Translations under genes and position numbers: made by a program
Notes under the pieces: generated by a model
What the model was told of the DNA's origin: nothing
The model's input: only the letters and a program-made list of their open reading frames with translations
Database searches by the model: none
NCBI RefSeq assembly: GCF_000661915.1
Contig: NZ_CP007509.1
Span: forward strand, 4,043,501-4,107,500
Reading direction: 5' to 3'
DNA length: 64,000 nucleotides
Source of the DNA: Stutzerimonas decontaminans
Lineage (GTDB): Bacteria; Pseudomonadota; Gammaproteobacteria; Pseudomonadales; Pseudomonadaceae
Part shown: in pieces, positions 9,322-22,843 of the stretch
Numbering within the stretch: position 1 is the stretch's first letter
Layout: the number at the start of each line of letters is the position of its first letter

Positions 9322-10887
9322 CTATTCCTCGGGCCGATAGCCCAATCGCAGCCCGCCCCAATGCCGACCATTGACCATGATCGGTACTGACAGATCGTGC
9401 ATCAGCTCACCGGTATCGCGGCTGTACGTCTGCAGCAATACCCGGCGCTGATGACTGCCACAGCGTCCACCAGTTCGATCATTGAACAGGCGCTTGCTGC
9501 GGCTCTTGACCCGATCGATTTCCGGGTTGCCCACCGGCGGCTGGCTGAAGGCACGGTTGTGCGTCGGCACGTAGCCTTCGGGCGTCGTGGCGATGGCATA
9601 GACCAGCGCCGAATGCTGCTGCAGCAGCGGTTCCTGAACCGCCGGCAGCACCTCGTCAGCGTAGCGGTCGAAGCGAGTCTGGTATTTGACCGGATTGGTA
9701 TTGGGCTGCGCCCGATAATTGCGATCGAACAGGTCATCGAGACTGACGCGTCCGGCGGCAATGTCCGCCTCGAATCGCGCGGCAATCGCTGCCGCCCCTT
9801 GGCGAGCCAGGTTGAACATCGCCTGGTGGTAATCGTCGAGCTGAACCTCGGCCAGCTGCTCGCTGGCACTCTCGGCTTGCGCCACCAGCCGTTCCGCGGC
9901 CTGTTCGAGCTGCCGGGTCTGCTTTTCGCTGTCCAGCGCGTCGGCGCGCAACTGATCGAGGGCGACGAACTGACCGGTCAGGCGCTGATGGTTGTCGGCG
10001 GTGCCAGTGGTGATCTGCTCCACCTGACTTTCGACGCTGCCGGCCAGGCCGGCAATGCCGCTGAGCTGCTCGCCAGTGGCGGCGATCTGTTCGGCAGCAG
10101 CGTCCAGTTCGCTGGCCTGACGCTGGATATAGCTGACTACCGCTTCGCTCTGCTGGCGGATGTCGCCGACCATGCGGCCGACTTCCTCGGTAGCGCTGGA
10201 AGTGCGCGCCGCCAGACTGCGGACCTCATCGGCCACCACGGCGAAACCGCGCCCGGCCTCACCGGCCCGCGCGGCCTCGATGGCGGCGTTGAGGGCGAGC
10301 AGGTTGGTCTGGCTGGCAATGGACTGGATCACGTCGGTGATCCGGCGGATCTCTTCAGTACGCGCGGAGAGCCCGTCGATCAGCTCGCGGCTGGCCTGAG
10401 TCTGCGCACTGAGCTGCTGCATGCGCTCGATCGCCTTCTGCAGCTCGGCCTGCCCGGCATCGCTGCGCTGGCGTACCGCCTGCGCGGCGTCCAGCGTATG
10501 GCGGGCGCGCTCGGCACTGTCCTGCTCGGTGCTGGCGATGGCCTGTGCACCGTTGGCGATTTCGCTCACCGCCTGCAGTTGCGATTGCAGGCGGCTGGCC
10601 AGCTGCTCGGCGCTGTAGGCGACCTGGGCAGCCGACAAGGCGTTGTGACAGGTATTGCGCGAGAGGTTCTTGCTCAGTTCGGCGAAGGCGCGTGGCGTAT
10701 CGTCAGTGGTCGCGGCGTCGGCATTCGCCGCCAGGGACGCACTGAACCAGGGCCACAGCGCTGCAGCGAGTAACAATATCGCCGTCACTGCCAGCGGCGG
10801 GACCAGCCAGTAGTGCACAAGCAACAAAGCTATGATCAACGCGGCGTGAAACGCCACAAGCTTGGGATGGCGGTAGGCGGGGCTCAT
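9322..10887 (-). CDS. Methyl-accepting chemotaxis protein with C-terminal sensor region
   Basis: A 521-residue chemoreceptor. Two close hydrophobic segments (about 8-47) form a membrane hairpin with almost no periplasmic loop. The cytoplasmic signalling tip is intact (about 225-270, including [16 protein letters not shown] and [15 protein letters not shown]). After it come about 150 residues that are not coiled coil, with NDRTG and a final HWGGLRLGY, which look like a globular sensory domain placed C-terminal to the signalling part. AAGAGG lies six bases before the chosen ATG. The ligand is unknown; cytoplasmic sensing is inferred from topology. Confidence 0.88.
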   Translation of the reverse strand: MSPAYRHPKLVAFHAALIIALLLVHYWLVPPLAVTAILLLAAALWPWFSASLAANADAATTDDTPRAFAELSKNLSRNTCHNALSAAQVAYSAEQLASRLQSQLQAVSEIANGAQAIASTEQDSAERARHTLDAAQAVRQRSDAGQAELQKAIERMQQLSAQTQASRELIDGLSARTEEIRRITDVIQSIASQTNLLALNAAIEAARAGEAGRGFAVVADEVRSLAARTSSATEEVGRMVGDIRQQSEAVVSYIQRQASELDAAAEQIAATGEQLSGIAGLAGSVESQVEQITTGTADNHQRLTGQFVALDQLRADALDSEKQTRQLEQAAERLVAQAESASEQLAEVQLDDYHQAMFNLARQGAAAIAARFEADIAAGRVSLDDLFDRNYRAQPNTNPVKYQTRFDRYADEVLPAVQEPLLQQHSALVYAIATTPEGYVPTHNRAFSQPPVGNPEIDRVKSRSKRLFNDRTGGRCGSHQRRVLLQTYSRDTGELMHDLSVPIMVNGRHWGGLRLGYRPEE

Positions 10888-11047
10888 GGACGGCCTCTTG
10901 TTCTTGTCGGATCGATCCGACGTTGTACCCATAGCCCCGGATAAAGAACAGTAGTGCCTTAGTAGCAACGTGCCGTCATCGGAGGCTCACTCCAGGCTTA
11001 GCGGCCGCTCCCGCGCAAACTGAAGCCGCCCTCCTCGACCACCGCGA

Positions 11048-12574
11048 TCAACGGGCAATGTCAGGCTGATCAGGTGCGGTCACTGGTAGCGAGAGCTGCA
11101 CGCGCCGGCGCAACCAGGGGCTCGGGCGATAACGCGCCTCGCCGCCGTAACAGCCTTGCATGTTTTGCAGGATGGCGAGGATTCGTGCGGCGCCGTAGTG
11201 CTCGGCAAATCCCACCGGCCCCTTCGGATAGCCCAGCGCCAAAGTGATCGCGCGGTCCAGCGTTTGCGGATCGGCGATGCCCTTCTGGGCGATCTCGCAG
11301 CCCAGGTTGACGATGCTTGCCACCACCCGCTGATTGACGAAACCGGGTGAGTCGTTGATCACCTCGACCGGCACGCCATCGTGACTCAGTGCCTGCCGCG
11401 CCTGTGCTTCGAGAGCAGGGTCGAGCGCCGGCTGGCGCATCAGCACCCGACGCCGATCGAAATCGGCGAACAGGTCGAAAGCAATACTGCGCGTGGCGGG
11501 CAAACCCAACCGAGCGATCATCGTGCTGGCATCCTCGCCTAAAGGGGTGACTAGGCAGATGGCGCGCGACGATGGCCTCTCGCCGGTTTCCAGCTGCGTA
11601 CCAGCCTCGCACAACAACGCCGCCAGCCAGCCGCGCAATTGGGTATCCTGACTGTCCAGCCAGAACGGGCGCTCGACGGATACCAGCGGCATTGGTGGCT
11701 CCGGCGTGCGGATCTGCTGGCCGTTCTCGTAGCGGTAGTAGCCCTGGCCGGTCTTGCGTCCAAGCAAACCGGCGGCGACCCGCTGGGCGGCCTGGTAGGA
11801 CGGCGTATAGCGCGGGTCCTGATAGAACTGTTGATACACCGACTCCATCACCGCATGGGAAATATCCAGCCCAGTGAGATCGAACAGCTCGAACGGCCCC
11901 ATGCGAAAGCCCGGCCCGTCGCGCAGGATGCGGTCGATCTGCTCGGCATCGGCGATACCCTCGGCAAGGATGCGCTGCGCCTCGGTGCTGTAGGCGCGGC
12001 CGGCGTGGTTGACCAGAAAGCCGGGAGTGTCCGGCGTGATTGCCGGGAAATGCCCGGCCCGTTCGGCCAGCTGTACCAGCCGCTGGATGACCTGCGGATC
12101 GCTGCGCTCACCGCGCACCACCTCGACCAGCTTCATCAGCGGCACCGGATTAAAGAAGTGAAAACCCGCCACCCGCTCCGGACGCCGGCAGGCGGCGGCG
12201 ATGCGCGTGACCGAAAGCGATGAGGTGTTGGTCGCCAGCACCGCGTCCTCGGCGAGCAAGGACTCCAGCTCGATGAACAACGCCTGCTTGGCCTCGAGAT
12301 TCTCGACGATCGCCTCGATCACCAGATCGCAGCCTGACAGATCAGCCAGCGCGGGTGCCGCCTGCATGCGGGGCAACGTGGCGTCCAGCTCGGCGACGCT
12401 CAGCCGCCCCTTGGCCACGCCGCGTTCGAGCAGTTCGCGGTTGAAGCGCAGTGCCTCGCTGATCGACTCGCTGCGCGCATCGTGCAACCACACCTGCTTG
12501 CCGGCGCTGGCGAACAATTGCGCGATCCCGCGACCCATGGCGCCCGCGCCGACGATACCGATACGCTCAAACAT
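11048..12574 (-). CDS. 3-hydroxyacyl-CoA dehydrogenase, PaaH/PaaC type
   Basis: NAD-dependent oxidation of 3-hydroxyacyl-CoA to 3-oxoacyl-CoA. The 508 residues comprise a Rossmann domain (IGIVGAGAMGRGIAQLFASA), the catalytic segment GFHFFNPVPLMKLVEVV, a first 3HCDH C-terminal domain (about 185-285) and a second copy near the C terminus (SPGFVNQRVVASIVNLG...GYPKGP). This two-copy layout is that of PaaH in phenylacetate degradation, yet no other paa genes are in the window, so a general fatty-acid or 3-hydroxyadipyl-type role is open. GAGGAGG precedes the ATG. It is divergent from the thioesterase gene. Confidence 0.88.
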   Translation of the reverse strand: MFERIGIVGAGAMGRGIAQLFASAGKQVWLHDARSESISEALRFNRELLERGVAKGRLSVAELDATLPRMQAAPALADLSGCDLVIEAIVENLEAKQALFIELESLLAEDAVLATNTSSLSVTRIAAACRRPERVAGFHFFNPVPLMKLVEVVRGERSDPQVIQRLVQLAERAGHFPAITPDTPGFLVNHAGRAYSTEAQRILAEGIADAEQIDRILRDGPGFRMGPFELFDLTGLDISHAVMESVYQQFYQDPRYTPSYQAAQRVAAGLLGRKTGQGYYRYENGQQIRTPEPPMPLVSVERPFWLDSQDTQLRGWLAALLCEAGTQLETGERPSSRAICLVTPLGEDASTMIARLGLPATRSIAFDLFADFDRRRVLMRQPALDPALEAQARQALSHDGVPVEVINDSPGFVNQRVVASIVNLGCEIAQKGIADPQTLDRAITLALGYPKGPVGFAEHYGAARILAILQNMQGCYGGEARYRPSPWLRRRVQLSLPVTAPDQPDIAR

Positions 12575-12692
12575 GCAAACCTCCTCACGAGCAACGCGAT
12601 ATTTCGCAGTGCGGAACAAGATTCCATCGAATTGACCGTGAGCGTAAAGACTGCCAATCTCCAGTGCAAGTCAGCCGCCGAACCGCTCGTTC

Positions 12693-13136
12693 ATGTCCGA
12701 TCAGTCCTATCCCGCCGCCACGCTGCAACAGGTAGAAAGCTCGTTGACCGGGTTCTTCCAGGACCTGGGTTGCCAGCTCAAGGAGTACGGCCCGGAGTGC
12801 GTGGTGGTCGAACTGCTGTTGTTGCCGCGCCACCTGAACAACGCCAGCAACCTGCACGGCGGCGTCACGGCGACCCTGCTGGACGTGGCGATGGGGCTCT
12901 GCGGAACCTGGGTCGAACAGCCGGAACAGCGCCGCGTGGCGACCACGCTGTCGATGAACGTGAACTTCAGCGCACCGGCTCCAGCCGGTAGCCGCATCCG
13001 TGCTGTCGCTGTCTGCCGCTCCGCGGGGCACAAGGTGTTCATGGCCAGCTGCGACCTGCTGGACGAGAAGGACCAGTTGCTGGCCTTCGGCGAAGGCGTA
13101 TACAAGCGCGGCAAACTGCGCAGCGAGCTGCCCTGA
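12693..13136 (+). CDS. PaaI-type hotdog thioesterase
   Basis: A 147-residue single hotdog-fold acyl-CoA thioesterase. The family core NLHGGVTATLLDVAMGL includes the helix-start residues that bind the thioester, and MNVNFSAPAPAGSRI forms the central strand. It is divergently arranged with a 3-hydroxyacyl-CoA dehydrogenase, which suggests both act on the same kind of acyl-CoA. It ends three bases before the membrane protein gene at 13140, so the two are probably cotranscribed. Confidence 0.82.
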   Translation: MSDQSYPAATLQQVESSLTGFFQDLGCQLKEYGPECVVVELLLLPRHLNNASNLHGGVTATLLDVAMGLCGTWVEQPEQRRVATTLSMNVNFSAPAPAGSRIRAVAVCRSAGHKVFMASCDLLDEKDQLLAFGEGVYKRGKLRSELP

Positions 13137-13139
13137 GCG

Positions 13140-14483
13140 ATGCTTGCCCTGCTCCCGCTGGCGCTCGTCTGCGAGCTGTTCGCGCTGGTCACGCGCCTGC
13201 CGCTGCTGAGCGTGGTCAGCGGTGCGCTGCTGGTGCTTTTCTTCGCCTGGCACTGGCGCTCGCTGATGCCCTATCCGCGCCGGCTCGGGCTGGTCACGCT
13301 GGGGCTGTTCGCCTACTGGGCACTGCTCCGTGACCCCGACTGGCAGCAGGTCCAGCGGATGCTCTCCGCCGCGGCCTACTACGGCGCTTTCATCGGCGCC
13401 CTCGGGCTTGCCCATTGCGCGGTCAAGCGAATGCCACAGCTCGGCGAGCTGCATCGACTCCTACTGCGGCTACCCCGTACCAGCCTCTACCCGAGCTATC
13501 TGTTCAGCACCTTCGCGATCAGCTCGGTGCTGAGCTTCGGCATGCTCAATCTGGTCTGCGGTTCACTGGAACGTTATCTGGATCGGCAGCCGTATAGCCC
13601 GACCCAGCGCCGCGAGGGCGCCAGGGGCGTAATGGTGACGGCCCTGCGCGGCTTCGCCCTGGTGCCCTTGCTGGCACCGACCAGCGTGGCGGTGGCGATC
13701 CTCACCCGCGAGTTGCCGGGACTGAGCTGGAGCGCCCTGCTGCCATTCGGCCTGCTCTGCGGGGCTATCCTGCTGCTGGTGGGCTGGCCGATGGAAAACC
13801 ATCGTCTGCAGCAGTTGCGGGAGACCGATGCCCCGGCAAGCGGCTCGAGCGTTACCGGGCCGGCAAAGGGGCTGCGTAACCTGCTGTACGCCAGCCTGCT
13901 CGGCATCCTGCTGATCGCCCTGCTGGCCAGCCTGACGCCGCTATCGGCAACCCAGGCCGCCATGCTGCTGGTGCCGCTCGCGGTGGTCGGCCTGCTGCTG
14001 TATCAGGGTGGATCGCCGACAACGGTCTATGCCGAGGTACGCGACACCCTCGCTGGCATGCGCAACGAGACCTTCATCTTCGCCTGCTCGGCACTGCTTG
14101 GCGGGCTTACGGCCGTGCTGATCCCGGTCGAACGACTCGCCAGCCACTTCAGCAGCACACCGTTGGCACTCTTCGGTCTCGGCAGTGCCGGCATGCTGGC
14201 GATCATCGCCCTGGCCCTGCTCGGTGTCGCGCCGATCATCTCGCTGAGCCTGTGCGCCGCATTGCTGGCGCAGCTGGCCGGGCATGGGGTGGCGATCATG
14301 CAGCCTGCAGTGGCGTTGCTGGTCGGCTTCTCGCTGGCCATGTTGCTCTCGCCCTACGGCCCGTCGGCGCTGATGCTGGCGCGCCACGCGCAATTGTCGC
14401 CGTGGCGCATCGCCTTCGGTTGGAACGGCCGTTTCGTGCTGCTGGTGCTCGGCCCGCTGCTGGTGGTGCCGTTGCTGGCGTAG
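13140..14483 (+). CDS. Polytopic inner-membrane protein of unknown function
   Basis: A 447-residue, very hydrophobic protein with about eleven or twelve predicted membrane spans, no signal peptide and a hydrophilic break near residues 225-240 (DAPASGSSVTG). The arrangement in two halves and motifs such as APTSVAVAILTRELPG suggest a secondary transporter of the ion-transporter type, but I cannot assign a family. It directly follows the thioesterase gene and is convergent with radC with a three-base gap. Transport of an organic anion related to its neighbours' acyl-CoA metabolism would be speculation. Confidence 0.6.
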   Translation: MLALLPLALVCELFALVTRLPLLSVVSGALLVLFFAWHWRSLMPYPRRLGLVTLGLFAYWALLRDPDWQQVQRMLSAAAYYGAFIGALGLAHCAVKRMPQLGELHRLLLRLPRTSLYPSYLFSTFAISSVLSFGMLNLVCGSLERYLDRQPYSPTQRREGARGVMVTALRGFALVPLLAPTSVAVAILTRELPGLSWSALLPFGLLCGAILLLVGWPMENHRLQQLRETDAPASGSSVTGPAKGLRNLLYASLLGILLIALLASLTPLSATQAAMLLVPLAVVGLLLYQGGSPTTVYAEVRDTLAGMRNETFIFACSALLGGLTAVLIPVERLASHFSSTPLALFGLGSAGMLAIIALALLGVAPIISLSLCAALLAQLAGHGVAIMQPAVALLVGFSLAMLLSPYGPSALMLARHAQLSPWRIAFGWNGRFVLLVLGPLLVVPLLA

Positions 14484-14486
14484 CGT

Positions 14487-15161
14487 TCACATCCAGCCGT
14501 ATTCGGCCATCGACAGCGGCTCGCCGTCACCGACGATGAAGTGATCGAGCACCCGCACATCGATCAGCGCCAGCGCTTCTTTCAGCCGCTGGGTCAGCTG
14601 GCGGTCGGCCTGGCTCGGCTCGGCCACGCCCGATGGGTGGTTGTGGGTGAGGATGACCGCGGCCGCATTCTGCGCAAGGGCGCGCTTGACCACCTGCCGT
14701 GGGTAGACGCTGGCGCCATCGATGGTGCCGTGGAACAGCACTTCGAACGCCAGTACGCGATGCTTGGAGTCGAGAAACAGGCAGCCAAACAGCTCATGCG
14801 GCTCGTGACGCAGGCGCGCCTTGAGATAGTCGCGCACCGCCTGGGGCGACTCCAGCGCCGAATCGCGCCGCAACCGTTCGGCCAGATGCCGGCGACCCAT
14901 CTCCAGCACGGCCTGCAGCTGAGCGAATTTCGCCGGCCCCAGGCCCAGGTGCGCGCTGAACTGATCGAGCTCCGCCTCCAACAACGCCCGCAGGCTGCCG
15001 AACTCGGCGAGCAGATGGCGGGCGAGGTCCACCGCGCTTTTGCCGGCGACCCCGGTGCGCAGGAATATCGCCAGCAATTCGGCGTCGGAAAGCGCGGCTG
15101 CGCCCTGTTCGAGTAGCTTTTCCCGCGGCCTCTCTGCCGCCGGCCAGTCACGTATGCTCAT
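14487..15161 (-). CDS. radC: RadC/UPF0758 family JAMM-domain protein
   Basis: A 224-residue RadC. The N-terminal helical part (to about 95) includes the helix-hairpin-helix-like [15 protein letters not shown]; the C-terminal MPN/JAMM domain carries the metal-binding [14 protein letters not shown] near residue 175. The name comes from a historical link to repair that was later disputed; the molecular function remains unsettled. Its position immediately upstream of and divergent from coaBC is the common arrangement in gammaproteobacteria. Confidence 0.93.
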   Translation of the reverse strand: MSIRDWPAAERPREKLLEQGAAALSDAELLAIFLRTGVAGKSAVDLARHLLAEFGSLRALLEAELDQFSAHLGLGPAKFAQLQAVLEMGRRHLAERLRRDSALESPQAVRDYLKARLRHEPHELFGCLFLDSKHRVLAFEVLFHGTIDGASVYPRQVVKRALAQNAAAVILTHNHPSGVAEPSQADRQLTQRLKEALALIDVRVLDHFIVGDGEPLSMAEYGWM

Positions 15162-15300
15162 GTCCTCTCCCTGTCGAGCAAGCCCACTTTTCCGCTGTGG
15201 GCGCTGTGCTATCTTAGCCCGTCATTTTTCCGGGGTATCGGGCCAGTTCTGACCTGGTTCTCACTCCGGGCACTCCCTACAAAGTCAACAAGGCAGGCCT

Positions 15301-16509
15301 ATGCAGCGGCTGTATCGTAAACGCATCGTCCTGGGCGTCGGCGGCGGCATTGCCGCCTACAAGAGCGCCGAACTGGTCCGCCGCTTGCGCGACCACGGCG
15401 CTGAAGTCCGGGTGGTGATGACCCAGGGCGGGCGCGAATTCATCACGCCGCTCACCCTGCAGGCGCTCTCCGGCCATCCGGTTCATCTCGATCTGCTTGA
15501 CCCCGCGGCGGAAGCGGCGATGGGGCATATCGAGCTGGCGCGCTGGGCCGATCTGGTATTGATCGCGCCGGCCACGGCCGACCTCATGGCCCGCCTCGCT
15601 CAGGGCGTCGCCAATGACCTGCTGACCACCGTGGTGCTGGCGACCAATGCCCCCGTCGCACTGGCGCCGGCGATGAACCAGGCGATGTGGGCCGATCCGG
15701 CCACTCAGGCCAATCGCGAATTGCTGTTGGAGCGCGGTATCCGCCTGTTCGGCCCCGGCTCCGGCAGCCAGGCCTGTGGCGATGTCGGCATGGGCCGCAT
15801 GCTCGAGGCCGACGAACTCGCTCAGGCCGCCGCGGACTGCTTCGCGACCGGGCTGCTGACGGGCAAGCACCTGCTGATCACTGCCGGGCCGACCCAGGAA
15901 AACATCGATCCGGTGCGTTACATCACCAATCACAGCTCCGGCAAGATGGGCTTCGCCCTGGCCGAAGCCGCCGCCGAAGCCGGTGCGCGGGTCACGCTGG
16001 TTACCGGCCCGGTGTTCCTGCCGACGCCCGATCGGGTGCAGCGCATCGACGTGGTCAGCGCCCGCGACATGCTCGCCGCGTGCGAGGCCGCGATGCCCTG
16101 CGACATCCTCATTGCTGCAGCTGCCGTCGCCGACTACCGCCCGGAAGTGGTGGCACCGCACAAGCTGAAGAAAGACCCCACGACCGGTGACGGGCTCTTG
16201 CTGCAGATGGTGCGCAACCCAGACATTCTCGCCACGCTGGCCAGCCGCGCGGACCGCCCGTTCTGCGTCGGTTTCGCCGCGGAAACCGAGAACCTGCTGG
16301 AGTACGCCACGCGCAAGCTACGCGACAAGAACCTCGACCTGATCGTCGCCAACGACGTGGCCAACCCCAGCATCGGCTTCAACAGCGAAGATAACGCGGT
16401 CAGCGTGATCGATCGCCAGCAACACGAAACCCGCTTCGGCCAGGCCAGCAAGGGACATATCGCCCGCGCGCTGGTGGCCTTTATCGCCGACCGCTACAAA
16501 GAGTCCTGA
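15301..16509 (+). CDS. coaBC: Bifunctional phosphopantothenoylcysteine decarboxylase / synthetase
   Basis: Two consecutive steps of coenzyme A synthesis. The N-terminal flavoprotein CoaC half (about 1-190) has the active-site His in [19 protein letters not shown], the PAMNQAMW motif and [10 protein letters not shown]; the C-terminal CoaB half (about 191-402) starts at [20 protein letters not shown] and has the HKLKKD nucleotide-site lysines. Full length at 402 residues. It leads an operon with dut (one base between stop and start), algC and argB; the 139 bases before it separate it from divergent radC and hold the promoter. Confidence 0.95.
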   Translation: MQRLYRKRIVLGVGGGIAAYKSAELVRRLRDHGAEVRVVMTQGGREFITPLTLQALSGHPVHLDLLDPAAEAAMGHIELARWADLVLIAPATADLMARLAQGVANDLLTTVVLATNAPVALAPAMNQAMWADPATQANRELLLERGIRLFGPGSGSQACGDVGMGRMLEADELAQAAADCFATGLLTGKHLLITAGPTQENIDPVRYITNHSSGKMGFALAEAAAEAGARVTLVTGPVFLPTPDRVQRIDVVSARDMLAACEAAMPCDILIAAAAVADYRPEVVAPHKLKKDPTTGDGLLLQMVRNPDILATLASRADRPFCVGFAAETENLLEYATRKLRDKNLDLIVANDVANPSIGFNSEDNAVSVIDRQQHETRFGQASKGHIARALVAFIADRYKES

Positions 16510-16510
16510 C

Positions 16511-16966
16511 ATGCACGCACTTCAAGCCAAGATTCTCGACCCTCGCCTCGGCCAGGACTTCCCGCTTCCCGAATATGCGACACCGGGCTCTGCCGGCCTC
16601 GACCTGCGCGCCATGCTGCAGCAGGACACCGTCCTCGAGCCGGGACAGACGCTGCTGATCCCCACCGGTCTTGCCATCCACATCGGCGACCCGGGACTCG
16701 CGGCGCTGATCCTGCCGCGTTCGGGCCTGGGCCATAAGCACGGCATCGTGCTCGGCAACCTGGTCGGATTGATCGACTCGGATTACCAGGGCGAGCTGAT
16801 GGTGTCCTGCTGGAACCGCGGCCAGAGTGCCTTCACCATCGCCGTCGGCGAACGCATTGCGCAGCTGATGCTGGTGCCGGTGGTACAGGCCCGCTTCGAA
16901 CTGGTCGACAGCTTTGACAGCAGTGATCGTGGCGCCGGCGGCTTCGGACACTCCGGCAGCCACTGA
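16511..16966 (+). CDS. dut: dUTP diphosphatase
   Basis: Hydrolyses dUTP to dUMP, keeping uracil out of DNA and feeding thymidylate synthesis. The 151 residues include the five trimeric dUTPase motifs: [52 protein letters not shown] and the C-terminal [12 protein letters not shown]. Its ATG follows the coaBC stop with one intervening base, so translation is coupled. Confidence 0.96.
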   Translation: MHALQAKILDPRLGQDFPLPEYATPGSAGLDLRAMLQQDTVLEPGQTLLIPTGLAIHIGDPGLAALILPRSGLGHKHGIVLGNLVGLIDSDYQGELMVSCWNRGQSAFTIAVGERIAQLMLVPVVQARFELVDSFDSSDRGAGGFGHSGSH

Positions 16967-17006
16967 GTACACATCGCTTACCTTTCAGGATGATTCGAGG
17001 AGCTTC

Positions 17007-20499
<3,493 letters not shown>

Positions 20500-20512
20500 T
20501 AACAGCGCAATG

Positions 20513-20540
20513 AAAAAGGGGAGCCGAGGCTCCCCTTTTT
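20513..20540. terminator. Bidirectional intrinsic terminator between argB and the DUF3360 gene
   Basis: A perfect inverted repeat, AAAAAGGGGAGCC and GGCTCCCCTTTTT, separated by two bases. A GC-rich stem is flanked by A on one side and T on the other, so it can terminate both argB and the convergent gene at 20553-22028. Confidence 0.92.
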
Positions 20541-20552
20541 CATGGTCGAACG

Positions 20553-22028
20553 TCAGAGATCGATGCGGAACGACTCAAGCATCGCCGGAATGCCGGGGAA
20601 CATGCCGATGCCCAGCATTACCGCGCAGAGTACGATGAATACGATCGTCGGGATCACCCAGCGGTGCAGGTGGCTCAGGGATTGGCCGCGCTCCTTGTCA
20701 CCGATCAGCCCGAGGTTGTCGAGCAGCACCGTCAGCGACCAGCCAAACACCGGGTTCACCAGCGCCGAGGAAAAGATCACGATCGCTGCTGACTGCGAGG
20801 TTTTGCCTTCGCGAGTCATCTGCATACCGGCTTCCAGCAGCGGTAGGAACACCCCGACCATCAACGCTACGCTGAGCACCGGTGGCCAGATCGCCAGATC
20901 CATCGGATAACCCCACAACGCCGCGACCACGCAGAGCAGGCCCGTGAGCAGCGCGCCCGCGGGAATCGGCCGCTTGGCAATGGCCGCTGGGACCATGAAG
21001 GTGCCCCAGGACGAGGCCAGGTTGCCACCGCCCAACGAGGTGCCGACGATCTGCCGCGCCGCAGCGACGCACATGGTGTCGTCGATGTTCATCAGCACCT
21101 TCTTTGCCTTCGGCGGATAGTTGAGCTGCTGAAACACGCGGTGACCGAGGAAGTCCGGCGACCACATCGCCACGGCCAGCACGGCAAAAGGGGCGACCGC
21201 GATGAAGTGGTGCAGGTCCGGCAGGCCGATCTGCCAACCAGTGGTTTCACCCCACCAGTACGTCGGATTCAGGTTCGGCACGCCTGGCTCGGTGGTGAAC
21301 TCGAACGGAGCCCCCATCAGGAAAGCGATCAGCGCAGCCAACGCCGAGCCCAGCGGAATCGCCAGCCAGCGCATGCGGATATGCTCGAGATAGGCGTACA
21401 TGACAATGGTGGCGAACACCACGACGAAGGCGATGTAGCCCATGTCGAAGCTGTCCGCCCAGCCGAAGAGCTTCTTGATCTGCGAGGTGATTCCGATAAA
21501 GCCCAGATAGAGCAGCAGGCCACCGCACACCCCATCGCTGGTCAGCCGCGCCAACAGACTGCCGCCTTTGAAGACACCTAGCGTGAAGCCGAGCACGCCG
21601 ACCATGATACCCAGTGCCATCGGGTGCCCACCCGACGCCACGATCAACGGAATCAACGGAATCAGCGGGCCGTGGGTTCCGGCCAGGTTGGCCGTTGGAT
21701 TGAGAAAGCCAGAGAACAGCACCACGAAGAGCACTGCCGCAATCAACATCTCGTAGCGAGCATTCTCGATGACGAACTCATTGGACAGCCCCATCGGGCC
21801 GGCAAACGCGGCAACGACTGCAGCGACCATGACGATCTTGCCGATGGTCGCCGCCATGGCCGGCACCCAGTCTTCGTACTCGAAACGATAGTCACGAAAC
21901 GGCAGGTTTATGCCCCAGCGTTTCGGCGCCATGATCTCCAGTTCGTGCTCGAGGTACTCAGAGCGCGTCGCGAAATTTCCTTTCGGCTTGTGAAGCTCCT
22001 GATAACTGCGTAGGTCCCTATCATTCAT
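20553..22028 (-). CDS. DUF3360-family membrane transporter-like protein
   Basis: A 491-residue inner-membrane protein with about eleven hydrophobic segments following a hydrophilic N terminus (MNDRDLRSYQELHKP...). The length and motifs such as SGFLNPTANLAGTHGPLIPL and GTSLGGGNLASSWGTF match the DUF3360 family, which is distantly related to nucleobase and sulphate (NCS2/SulP) carriers with the seven-plus-seven inverted fold. The substrate is unknown. It is alone on its strand, bounded by the argB terminator and a 200-base upstream region. Family assignment is from recognition of the sequence type, not a search. Confidence 0.7.
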   Translation of the reverse strand: MNDRDLRSYQELHKPKGNFATRSEYLEHELEIMAPKRWGINLPFRDYRFEYEDWVPAMAATIGKIVMVAAVVAAFAGPMGLSNEFVIENARYEMLIAAVLFVVLFSGFLNPTANLAGTHGPLIPLIPLIVASGGHPMALGIMVGVLGFTLGVFKGGSLLARLTSDGVCGGLLLYLGFIGITSQIKKLFGWADSFDMGYIAFVVVFATIVMYAYLEHIRMRWLAIPLGSALAALIAFLMGAPFEFTTEPGVPNLNPTYWWGETTGWQIGLPDLHHFIAVAPFAVLAVAMWSPDFLGHRVFQQLNYPPKAKKVLMNIDDTMCVAAARQIVGTSLGGGNLASSWGTFMVPAAIAKRPIPAGALLTGLLCVVAALWGYPMDLAIWPPVLSVALMVGVFLPLLEAGMQMTREGKTSQSAAIVIFSSALVNPVFGWSLTVLLDNLGLIGDKERGQSLSHLHRWVIPTIVFIVLCAVMLGIGMFPGIPAMLESFRIDL

Positions 22029-22229
22029 GCTAGTCAGCCATACCGAAAAATTTGCGCAACGGTACAGACTGCCCCTCCTGAACTCATCCCTACCTTGAAA
22101 CTATTGAGATAGAGCGGCCGTTATGATAGCAAGCAAGCTACGCATTAGGCCGGCGAGGCGGCAATTGGCCACAATTGAGGCAAGCTGACTCCTAGACGTC
22201 AGGGTGGGAGGGGTGAAACAGCGTTACGC

Positions 22230-22823
22230 TTACCTAGCCTGACCGAGCAGTTCTGCGACCCGCTGGCGGTCATCGGCGAAGCTAACCTCGGCATCGGCGC
22301 GCGCCTTCTCGAAGCGCTGAAGGTCACGCAGCAAGCTCTGCTCCTCCTTTTCGAGATTCGATATCTGCGCCATCAGGTTGGCGGGCACCTTACGACCGGC
22401 CCGCTCATGATTGGCTGCCTGCTTCTGCAGACTGCTGCGCTGATTCCGAATTGACTGCAGATTTCCCTGAGACAGGCCAATCACACTGTCCAACTCGGAG
22501 AGTTTGCGCGCTTCGGCGCGTTCCACGTCCTCGACACTGGCGTACAGGCGAAGCAACTGAGCATCCGAGGCGTCACGCGCCTTCTGAGCCTGTAGGCGGG
22601 CGAACTCCTCGGCAGTCGGTGCCGGCGGCACCTCACGCACCACCCGGCCCTGCTCATTGAGCACTTGGTAGCCTCGCGAGATATGCTGCGGTGGTACCCC
22701 ATGGCGATCGAGCACAACCACCCCGCGCTCGTCCACATAGCGATACAACTCGGCAGCCGAGGCCAATACCGGACATATGACGCTCAGCAGGAGCAGCGTA
22801 CGAACGGCTACCGGAATGCGCAT
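22230..22823 (-). CDS. DUF4124-domain periplasmic protein
   Basis: A 197-residue exported protein: signal peptide to about residue 23 (VLASAAELYRYVD), then the short DUF4124 beta domain (about 24-60, LYRYVDERGVVVLDRHGVP), followed by a long charged coiled coil (about 85-190). DUF4124 proteins are frequent in pseudomonads and their role is not established. It is 20 bases downstream of pyrE on the same strand and is probably cotranscribed with it. Confidence 0.75.
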   Translation of the reverse strand: MRIPVAVRTLLLLSVICPVLASAAELYRYVDERGVVVLDRHGVPPQHISRGYQVLNEQGRVVREVPPAPTAEEFARLQAQKARDASDAQLLRLYASVEDVERAEARKLSELDSVIGLSQGNLQSIRNQRSSLQKQAANHERAGRKVPANLMAQISNLEKEEQSLLRDLQRFEKARADAEVSFADDRQRVAELLGQAR

Positions 22824-22843
22824 GAATGAATACCTATCCTGGC

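Noticed and set aside
9397..10773. A 458-codon plus-strand frame opposite the chemoreceptor
   Set aside because: Antisense shadow of a clear MCP.
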